From Bacillota bacterium (GTDB lineage Bacteria > Bacillota > Clostridia > DSM-8532), in NCBI GenBank assembly GCA_023410885.1, contig JAEYPI010000124.1, forward strand, positions 1 through 19,079: DNA of 19,079 nt, given 5' to 3'. Shown piece by piece: positions 12,966-19,079 of this stretch. Position 1 is the stretch's first letter; each line of letters begins with the position of its first letter. Position numbers and translations under genes: made by a program. The notes beneath the pieces were generated by a model that saw nothing but the letters and a program-made list of their open reading frames with translations, was not told the DNA's origin and made no database searches.

Positions 12966-14447
12966 GTGGAGAGTTTGTACAGCATTTATAATGATATTGC
13001 TGAGAGGACGAAGGGCGATATATACATAGGAGTTGTAGGACCGGTGAGAACCGGGAAGTCGACTTTTATTAAAAAGTTTATGGAAGCTCTTGTCGTGCCC
13101 ATTATCAAAAATCCATACGAGAGAGAAAGAGCTGTTGATGAGACACCTCAAAGCGCATCAGGAAGAATGATCATGACAACGGAGCCTAAGTTCATTCCCA
13201 ACGAAGCGGTCACCATCACCATGGAAGAGAATGTCACGTTGCGTGTTCGGTTGGTCGACTGCGTAGGCTTCATGGTAAAGAGCGCCATCGGCCACATGGA
13301 AGATGAGATGCCACGTATGGTGAAGACGCCATGGTCAGAATATGAGATTCCTTTTGAAGAAGCCGCCGCTATTGGAACCCGTAAGGTCATCAATGATCAT
13401 TCAACCATTGGTGTGATGATCACTGCTGACGGCTCCTTCACTCAATTCTCAAGAAACGAATATCAGGAATCTGAAGAGAGCGTTGTCAGAGAACTGAAGG
13501 CCTCGGGTAAGCCTTTTGTTATTTTGCTGAATAGCTCCGTTCCTGAAGCTGCAGAAACCAAGCAGCTTGCAAATGACTTAAGTGAAAGATACATGAAGCC
13601 GGTTATTCCTGTTGACTGCCTGAACCTTAATATTCAGGCCATCAATAAGGTTATGAACGGGATTCTGTTGGATTTCCCGGTTAGAGAAATTTGCTTTAAC
13701 CTTCATGGCTGGATTCTTTCGCTGGACAGCGAGCATTGGCTGAGAAAAGAAATGATTTGTGCATTACGTGACTCCTTTATGGACAGATCTACAGTACAAC
13801 TGGCTTATAATGCTGCTGACAGGCTAAGGGGCTATGAGTTTTTAAACAAAGCCTCAATAAATGACATCCGCATGGGAACAGGAGAGCTCACCATGGAGAT
13901 AAAGCCTGCGGAGGGCTTATTCTATCGGATTGTAAAAGAGGATATCGGACTGGAGATCGATGGAGAACAGCGTCTATTTGCAGTGCTTAAAGAATTATCA
14001 GGAATTCGTACAGAATACTTAAAGGTGGAGGCTGCATTGACTGAGGTTCGGGCAAAGGGCTATGGCGTAGTCACGCCTAAGCTTGAAGAGCTCACTTTAG
14101 AGCCCCCGGAAATTGTGCGCCAGGGATCACGCTTTGGTATTAAGCTTCGCGCTAGCGCACCATCCATCCATATGATCAGGGCCGATATTGAGACAGAGAT
14201 TGCCCCGCTGGTGGGTACGGAAAAGCAATCAGAAGAGCTGGTCAATTATCTTCTGAAAGAATTTGAGGGCAAACCTGAAAAGCTATGGGATTCCAATATT
14301 TTTGGTAAATCCCTCCATGAGCTCATTACCGAGGGACTTCAGAACAAACTATACCGGATGCCGGAGGATGCTCAGCTTAAGCTTCAGGAAACTCTGCAAA
14401 AGATAATCAATGAAGGAAGCGGCGGGCTGATTTGTATTATTCTTTAA
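12966..14447 (+). CDS. spoIVA: Stage IV sporulation protein A, spore coat morphogenetic ATPase
   Basis: SpoIVA polymerises on the outer forespore membrane in the mother cell, using ATP hydrolysis, to form the platform for coat and cortex assembly. The 493-residue product (492 in B. subtilis) keeps the P-loop GPVRTGKST (25-33), the Thr71-Thr72 of MTTEPKF that correspond to the known sensor threonines, the RLVDCVG segment (95-101), the middle domain and the highly conserved C-terminus with RQGSRFG, APSIHMI, GTEKQSEELV and INEGSGGL. GTG 12966 is preferred over the upstream TTG at 12930 because AAGGGGG (12952-12958) precedes it at normal spacing and the N-terminus aligns with B. subtilis. It is divergent from the two coat genes and ends at a strong terminator. 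Confidence 0.95.
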   Translation: MESLYSIYNDIAERTKGDIYIGVVGPVRTGKSTFIKKFMEALVVPIIKNPYERERAVDETPQSASGRMIMTTEPKFIPNEAVTITMEENVTLRVRLVDCVGFMVKSAIGHMEDEMPRMVKTPWSEYEIPFEEAAAIGTRKVINDHSTIGVMITADGSFTQFSRNEYQESEESVVRELKASGKPFVILLNSSVPEAAETKQLANDLSERYMKPVIPVDCLNLNIQAINKVMNGILLDFPVREICFNLHGWILSLDSEHWLRKEMICALRDSFMDRSTVQLAYNAADRLRGYEFLNKASINDIRMGTGELTMEIKPAEGLFYRIVKEDIGLEIDGEQRLFAVLKELSGIRTEYLKVEAALTEVRAKGYGVVTPKLEELTLEPPEIVRQGSRFGIKLRASAPSIHMIRADIETEIAPLVGTEKQSEELVNYLLKEFEGKPEKLWDSNIFGKSLHELITEGLQNKLYRMPEDAQLKLQETLQKIINEGSGGLICIIL

Positions 14448-14477
14448 TTAATCATAGGACTAAGACAATCTTTTCAA

Positions 14478-14516
14478 TAACTCCCGAGTGTGAAAAAAGC
14501 GCTTGGGAGTTTTTTC
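14478..14516 (+). terminator. Rho-independent terminator of spoIVA
   Basis: ACTCCCGAG (14480-14488) pairs with CTTGGGAGT (14502-14510) with one G-T wobble, followed by six T's within the tail. It lies 33 bases after the spoIVA stop. Confidence 0.85.
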
Positions 14517-14740
14517 AATATGAGAAAGGAACTATATTTTATTATTTTGCATTCTAAATGTTGTAAAAGAGATAAGCTTAAATGATATAATAAAATCAGA
14601 AAAAGTAAAAACATCGCTTATTTAATTCATATCTGGCCTATTCTCCCTTTGCTTTTTCATTAATTGTGCTTAGCTCTTCCATACATTTTAAAGACCATTA
14701 ATGCAGTAAAGCCGCGTAATTAAATTGAGGAGGTTCGAAT
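14517..14740. other. Intergenic region before the DUF2804 gene
   Basis: AT-rich spacer without a visible gene. TTGTAA (14561-14566) and TATAAT (14586-14591) are 19 bases apart, a loose promoter match. GAGGAGG (14727-14733) is the ribosome binding site of the following gene. Nothing else is recognised. Confidence 0.4.
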
Positions 14741-15781
14741 ATGCAAAATGAAATTACCACTGTTCAGCCTTTATTCAATAAGGATGGTGCACTGGCCAAT
14801 CCTGGATGGGCAAAAGACCTCATGTTCCAGTATGATCGTAAGGCTATTAAAGCCAGTAAAATCAAAATTAAGGAGTGGGACTACTATTACATATCAGACG
14901 GTCGCTATGTTGTGAGCTTTACTGTGGCCGATCTTGCTTATGTCGGCCTTATCACCGTGACATTTATTGATCTCGAGAAAAAAACAGAGCACAGTGTTAC
15001 CTCCATGCCCATTCTGCCCATGGGAAGGCTGAAGCTATCCAATACCAGTCACCATGGCGATGTCTATTTTAAAGATAAAAAAATGGATTTGGCTTTTACC
15101 CGTAAGGAAAAGGTACGTCATTTGACATGCCATATTCCTCATTTTATTAACAATGAACCCTTTACAGGAGAATTTTTTTTGGAACAGCCCTCAATGGATA
15201 CAATGGTCATTGCAACACCTTGGAAAGAGGATAAAAAAGCCTTTTATTATAATCAGAAAATTAACTGTATGCCCGTTATGGGAATTCTTAAAATAGGAAA
15301 TACGGATTACAGCTTTACCCCTGATAATACTTTTTCAACACTGGATTGGGGTAGGGGTGTTTGGACCTATGATAATACTTGGTACTGGGGAACGGCCAAT
15401 GGTATTATACAGGATGAAAGGGGTTCCGGGCCTTTTGGTTTTAATATAGGCTATGGCTTTGGCGATACGTCAATGGCCAGTGAAAATATGATATTTTTTA
15501 GAAACAAAGCGCATAAATTGGACAGAATAATTTTTCATATTCCCGAAGAGGGCTATTGCAGTGAAAATCATCCTTGGCAATTCACAACATCGGACGGACG
15601 ATTAGAAATGCATATGGATCCCATTATTGACCGTCATGCATATATTAAGGTGGGTCCTATTTGCAATGATGGCCATCAAGTCTTTGGTAAATTCACAGGA
15701 ACAGCCATTCTAGATGATGGCACCAAGCTTGAATTTTCAAATTTAATGGGCTTTGCCGAGAAGGTTCATAATCGCTATTAA
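14741..15781 (+). CDS. DUF2804 family protein
   Basis: A 346-residue protein of unknown function matching the DUF2804 family. Recognisable parts are the N-terminal PLFNKDGALANPGWAKD (10-26), FKDKKMDLAF (110-119), and the signature LDWGRGVWTYDNTWYWGTA (201-219) followed by a glycine-rich stretch GFNIGYGFGD (233-242). The many aromatic residues and beta-rich pattern fit a large lipocalin-like or AttH-like barrel, which may bind a hydrophobic ligand; this is inference. There is no signal peptide or membrane segment, so it is probably cytoplasmic. ATG 14741 follows GAGGAGG by seven bases. It stands between spoIVA and the aminopeptidase with its own spacers on both sides and is likely a single-gene unit. 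Confidence 0.8.
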   Translation: MQNEITTVQPLFNKDGALANPGWAKDLMFQYDRKAIKASKIKIKEWDYYYISDGRYVVSFTVADLAYVGLITVTFIDLEKKTEHSVTSMPILPMGRLKLSNTSHHGDVYFKDKKMDLAFTRKEKVRHLTCHIPHFINNEPFTGEFFLEQPSMDTMVIATPWKEDKKAFYYNQKINCMPVMGILKIGNTDYSFTPDNTFSTLDWGRGVWTYDNTWYWGTANGIIQDERGSGPFGFNIGYGFGDTSMASENMIFFRNKAHKLDRIIFHIPEEGYCSENHPWQFTTSDGRLEMHMDPIIDRHAYIKVGPICNDGHQVFGKFTGTAILDDGTKLEFSNLMGFAEKVHNRY

Positions 15782-15851
15782 TGAACAATATAATATTAAT
15801 ATTTATTTTTTAATTGCGGCATGTGTAATAAATGGATTTAATCATTAAATA

Positions 15852-15862
15852 AGTGGTATAAT
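15852..15862 (+). promoter_or_regulatory. Extended -10 promoter of the aminopeptidase gene
   Basis: TGGTATAAT (15854-15862) is a perfect -10 box with the TGn extension; TGGATT (15833-15838) at 18 bases is a weak -35. Transcription would begin near 15869, which rules out the in-frame ATG at 15867 as the translation start. Confidence 0.55.
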
Positions 15863-15905
15863 ATTCATGTATTATTTTATAAAACCCCGAAAGGAGATAG
15901 AATGT

Positions 15906-17462
15906 ATGAAGGAAGGCTCTGAGATAAAGAGAAAAAGGGGAAGACCCAAGAAAAATATTACTGAAAATGTTCCGGAACTGAAAATAGCAGTAAAGAGAGG
16001 TCGGGGCCGCCCGAAGAAGAATCAAATTGCTGTCGCAGCCCCGGTTAAATCAAATGAGACTAAGGTCACACCTTCTGTTGATCTTACCTATAAACCCATA
16101 AATTCATGGGATAATCCTAAATTCAACAAGCGTAGTATTATGTCTTTCAGTGAGGGCTACAAGGCTTTTATGAACAAGGCTAAAACTGAGCGGGAGTTTA
16201 TAAAAGAGAGTATTATTCTAGCCGAGCAAAAAGGCTTTAAAAATCTTGATGACCTTGGTGATACAAAATTAAATGCCGGTGATAGGGTTTATCGTGTTGT
16301 TAAAGATAAGCTCATGATCTTGTCGGTAATCGGCAAAAAGCCCACTGAGCAAGGAACCCGTATTGTGGGTGCTCATGTGGATTCTCCGCGCATTGACATT
16401 AAGCAAAATCCACTCTTTGAATCAACCGACATGGTATTTTTTAAGACCCATTATTATGGCGGCATTAAAAAGTATCAATGGGTGGCCATACCCCTTGCAC
16501 TTCATGGCGTTATTGTAAAGGCCGATGGTTCAAAGGTTGAGGTTAATATAGGTGAAGACGAAAAGGACCCTGTATTCACCATTACCGATCTTTTACCCCA
16601 TTTGGCAAAGGATCAATATGAAAAGAAGCTCAATGAAGCCTTCCAGGGAGAGCAGATGAATGTACTGTTAGGCTCGGAACCCGTTGGTGATAAGGATGAA
16701 AAGGACCGCTTCAAGAAAAATATCCTAACCCTTTTAAATGAAAAATACGGCATTATTGAAGAAGATCTGATCTCTTCGGAGCTGGAGCTGGTTCCTGCTT
16801 TTAAAGCCCGTGATGTGGGTCTGGACAGAAGCATGATCGGTGCTTATGCACATGATGACAGAGTTTGTGCCTATCCCGCTCTTATGGCCATTTCTGAGAC
16901 TGAAGCCCCTGAATATACCGCCATTTGCTATTTGACTGACAAGGAAGAAATCGGCAGCGTAGGCAATACCGGAGCTGAATCCAGAGCCCTTGAGAATTTT
17001 GTCGCTGATCTATGCGCGTTTACAACAAAGGGTCAGTATTCCGATCGCTTGGTTCGTGGGTCACTTGATCGCTCAAAAATGCTTTCAGCCGATGTAAATG
17101 CCGCTGTGGACCCCAATTACGAGGGCACCCATGATAAGATGAACGCAGGCTATATCGGCAAGGGTATTGCCATTATGAAGTTCAGTGGCTCCAGAGGAAA
17201 ATCCGGTGCCAGCGATGCTCATGCAGAGTATCTGGGTGAGATCAGAAAATTATTAAATGACAACTTTATTCCATGGCATATTACCGAATTAGGTGCCGTT
17301 GACAAGGGCGGCGGTGGCACCATCGCACAAATGATTGCCAACCTTGGCGTTGATGTCATTGACGTAGGTGTGCCGGTTCTCTCCATGCACGCACCCTATG
17401 AAGTGATCAGTAAGGTTGACCTTTACGCCACCTACAAAGGCTATAGTGTATTTATGAAGTAA
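15906..17462 (+). CDS. M18-family zinc aminopeptidase with an AT-hook-like N-terminal extension
   Basis: A 518-residue metallopeptidase of the M18 (aminopeptidase I/aspartyl aminopeptidase) family, which removes N-terminal residues from peptides using two metal ions. Metal and catalytic residues visible are His157 and Asp159 (GAHVDSPRID), Asp317 (AHDDR), Glu347/Glu348 (TDKEEIGS), Asp396 (SADVNAA) and His495 (SMHAPYE); GSRGKSGASDAHAE (428-441) and DKGGGGT (466-472) are also typical. The peptidase part begins near residue 65. Ahead of it is a lysine-rich tail with two AT-hook-like motifs, KRKRGRPKK (8-16) and KRGRGRPKK (30-38), not expected in this family. ATG 15906 is chosen because AAGGAG (15891-15896) precedes it at 9 bases and the promoter lies too close to the earlier ATG. 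It is monocistronic, ending at the terminator at 17469. Confidence 0.9.
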   Translation: MKEGSEIKRKRGRPKKNITENVPELKIAVKRGRGRPKKNQIAVAAPVKSNETKVTPSVDLTYKPINSWDNPKFNKRSIMSFSEGYKAFMNKAKTEREFIKESIILAEQKGFKNLDDLGDTKLNAGDRVYRVVKDKLMILSVIGKKPTEQGTRIVGAHVDSPRIDIKQNPLFESTDMVFFKTHYYGGIKKYQWVAIPLALHGVIVKADGSKVEVNIGEDEKDPVFTITDLLPHLAKDQYEKKLNEAFQGEQMNVLLGSEPVGDKDEKDRFKKNILTLLNEKYGIIEEDLISSELELVPAFKARDVGLDRSMIGAYAHDDRVCAYPALMAISETEAPEYTAICYLTDKEEIGSVGNTGAESRALENFVADLCAFTTKGQYSDRLVRGSLDRSKMLSADVNAAVDPNYEGTHDKMNAGYIGKGIAIMKFSGSRGKSGASDAHAEYLGEIRKLLNDNFIPWHITELGAVDKGGGGTIAQMIANLGVDVIDVGVPVLSMHAPYEVISKVDLYATYKGYSVFMK

Positions 17463-17468
17463 TTGATG

Positions 17469-17501
17469 GGGGACATTCCGTAAATGGTTTGTCCCCTTTT
17501 T
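17469..17501 (+). terminator. Rho-independent terminator of the aminopeptidase gene
   Basis: GGGGACA (17469-17475) and TGTCCCC (17490-17496) form a perfect 7-bp GC-rich stem with a 14-base loop, followed by five T's. Confidence 0.88.
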
Positions 17502-17561
17502 CAAGTTGTTTACATCCATAATATAACAATAAAGGATTAATAAGATGAAATGAGGAATTAT

Positions 17562-17816
17562 ATGGAATGCAGAGTGGGCTGTGCTGCTTGCTGTATCGAC
17601 ATCACCATTTCCTCGGCCATACCGGGTATGCCCAACGGAAAGCCTGCGGGGATTCGTTGCCTTCAGTTGACGCCAGAAAATAAATGCAAGCTATTTGGAC
17701 AGCCGGAAAGACCTCAAGTGTGCTTAAATTTCACGCCTTCAGCAGAAACCTGCGGTCAATGTAATGACGAGGCACATCTTCTTCTATCCGAGCTTGAAAA
17801 AGCCACAAAGCCATAA
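17562..17816 (+). CDS. YkgJ-type cysteine-cluster protein (putative zinc/iron-chelating)
   Basis: A small protein of 84 residues close in layout to E. coli YkgJ: an N-terminal CRVGCAACC cluster (3-11), then SSAIPGMPNGKPAG (17-30), a central cysteine pair around RCLQLTPENKCKLF, then RPQVCLNF and CGQC near the C-terminus. The eight or more cysteines are proposed in this family to bind zinc or an iron-sulfur cluster; function is not established. The frame is open from ATG 17550, but ATG 17562 is preferred because GAGGA (17552-17556) precedes it and the product then starts like YkgJ. The stop is 16 bases before the next gene, so the two may be co-transcribed. Confidence 0.85.
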   Translation: MECRVGCAACCIDITISSAIPGMPNGKPAGIRCLQLTPENKCKLFGQPERPQVCLNFTPSAETCGQCNDEAHLLLSELEKATKP

Positions 17817-17832
17817 ATGAGAGGTGTTCTCC

Positions 17833-19079
17833 ATGAAAAAAAGCCTCATAATACCCTTATCGAGCCTTTTTGCGATTGCTTTACTTTTATTTCTCAAGTG
17901 GCCTGTGTATGCCAATGACGGTGTTCTGGGCGTCACACCGGATGGGGTTTATCCTATCACCCAGTCCGATATTATGATGGTCTCTGAAGAAATTAATATT
18001 GATTGTACAACCGGGAAAGTCACCTGCAGATTTGATTTTAAAAATTATGGTAGTGATCAGACCGTCTTAATGGGATTTCCTGCGAGACTGAATGAGAATC
18101 TTGAATATTCTTCATTTACGGAAGAGGAAGATGTTACTATCAGGAATTTTACTGCGAGGGAGGGGGAAAAGAAGCTTCCTGTTACTCTGGCGGAAACCAT
18201 TCCAAATCCTCCATTAAAAGAAGTGAATGGGATGGAGGAATATTCTAAGTGGTATACTTTCTCAGTTAATTTTAAAAAGAATGAAGAAAAAACACTGTAT
18301 CATACCTATGAGGTAAACTTTCCATTTACTTCAGACGGTAATGTCTATATGGGCTACGTTATTGAAACCGGCGCCCTCTGGAAGGGTCCCATAGGTCACT
18401 CAAAGGTCATTTTTGATATGGGTGATATTCCCATGTATACGTTGGATAATCTTTTTCCCAACAATTATTATCGTATTGAAGGTCAGAAACTCATCTTTGA
18501 AAGTCGGGAATTTAAACCTGAATATAATTTGTCGGTATTAAAGAATGAACATAGATTTAGCGAGGAATGGCTAAATGACATGTACCTAGACAGTGAACTG
18601 AAGGCGTTTATCAAACAGAGACTAGAGATTTTTAAAATTACTCCGAAAGCCATTCGAGAAAACAGTCAAACGTATTTTGCGCGATACCAGGAACTGGTCA
18701 ATGAAGATCCTATCTCAGCGCTCTATATTAAGAGTGCCTTAGGACTATACAATGGCAACGAAAAACCCGCCAATGCTTCATGTGAGATTTTAAAGCACTC
18801 TGGCAGTGTCTGGGAATATGAAGTTTCGGCAACCGATCCCGATGGTGATATCATTGGATTCGAGGCTGAATATCAGGGTCTTGAACCTTATAACCTTGAA
18901 AATTATTCGAGCGAGATGTCTTATCGCTCAGAGACAAAGAAATTCGTAGGCCGTGGCTATCTCAACATTAATGCGGACTTTGACCAATCAACACCCTTTA
19001 GTATTACCTTTACCATAAAGGATAGCGCGGGCAACTCCGACACAGCAACTATTCTTCTTCAGACTGAACTGCTTGAACC
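17833..19079 (+). CDS. Secreted protein of unknown function, 3' end beyond the window
   Basis: An open frame of 415 codons with no stop before the window edge. It begins with a clear signal peptide: Met-Lys-Lys, a hydrophobic stretch (about 5-21) and a likely cleavage site after Val-Tyr-Ala (25-27). The segment that follows (about 40-80: SDIMMVSEEINID, VTCRFDFKNYG, VLMGFPA) recalls the N-terminal part of DUF4424-type exported proteins, which is a by-eye resemblance only. A later stretch, VSATDPDGDIIGFEAEY (about 330-346), looks like an immunoglobulin- or cadherin-like beta domain with an acidic calcium-type loop. ATG 17833 follows AGAGG (17820-17824). No membrane segment is visible up to the edge. 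It probably acts at the cell surface or outside the cell. Confidence 0.75.
   Translation, partial: MKKSLIIPLSSLFAIALLLFLKWPVYANDGVLGVTPDGVYPITQSDIMMVSEEINIDCTTGKVTCRFDFKNYGSDQTVLMGFPARLNENLEYSSFTEEEDVTIRNFTAREGEKKLPVTLAETIPNPPLKEVNGMEEYSKWYTFSVNFKKNEEKTLYHTYEVNFPFTSDGNVYMGYVIETGALWKGPIGHSKVIFDMGDIPMYTLDNLFPNNYYRIEGQKLIFESREFKPEYNLSVLKNEHRFSEEWLNDMYLDSELKAFIKQRLEIFKITPKAIRENSQTYFARYQELVNEDPISALYIKSALGLYNGNEKPANASCEILKHSGSVWEYEVSATDPDGDIIGFEAEYQGLEPYNLENYSSEMSYRSETKKFVGRGYLNINADFDQSTPFSITFTIKDSAGNSDTATILLQTELLE

Noticed and set aside
15867..15905. ATG at 15867 as the aminopeptidase start
   Set aside because: It coincides with the predicted transcription start and lacks a ribosome binding site; ATG 15906 has AAGGAG at good spacing.

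Overview
The window looks like chromosome of a spore-forming, low-GC Bacillota, most likely class Clostridia. Reasons: a nearly full-length spoIVA, a CotF-type spore coat gene pair, strong GGAGG-type ribosome binding sites, frequent TTG/GTG starts, and gene families typical of that class (long-form PurB, class Ic aspartate aminotransferase, M18 aminopeptidase). Genus cannot be set from what is visible.

Region 1 (about 1-6300) is a compact shikimate-pathway operon, all on the + strand: aroF (DAHP synthase with N-terminal ACT-like/ferredoxin-like regulatory domain), aroB, aroA, aroC, a fused chorismate mutase/shikimate dehydrogenase (aroQ-aroE), and aroK. Neighbouring genes overlap or are separated by only a few bases, so translation is probably coupled. 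A sigma-A-like promoter lies at 72-100. Every step from PEP + erythrose 4-phosphate to prephenate is encoded except 3-dehydroquinate dehydratase, which must lie elsewhere.

Region 2 (6300-11850) holds single genes or short units: a membrane-anchored D,D-carboxypeptidase (DacF/DacA type), a class Ic aspartate aminotransferase, purB, and a GntR/HutC-family regulator. A perfect 11-bp inverted repeat lies between the purB promoter region and its ribosome binding site and may be an operator.

Region 3 (11850-14520) is sporulation-related. Two small spore coat genes run on the - strand, divergent from spoIVA on the + strand. The coat genes are flanked by tandem arrays of a short structured repeat (constant head GGGTCGAG, 6-7 variable bases, then a hairpin whose stem sequence differs between loci). 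A third, solitary copy forms the last codons of aroK and the aroK-dac spacer. This dispersed element family is the most unusual feature seen.

Region 4 (14520-19079) holds a DUF2804 protein, an M18 zinc aminopeptidase that carries two AT-hook-like motifs in an N-terminal extension, a YkgJ-type cysteine-cluster protein, and a secreted protein cut off by the window end. No tRNA, rRNA, CRISPR array, phage or insertion sequence was recognised.
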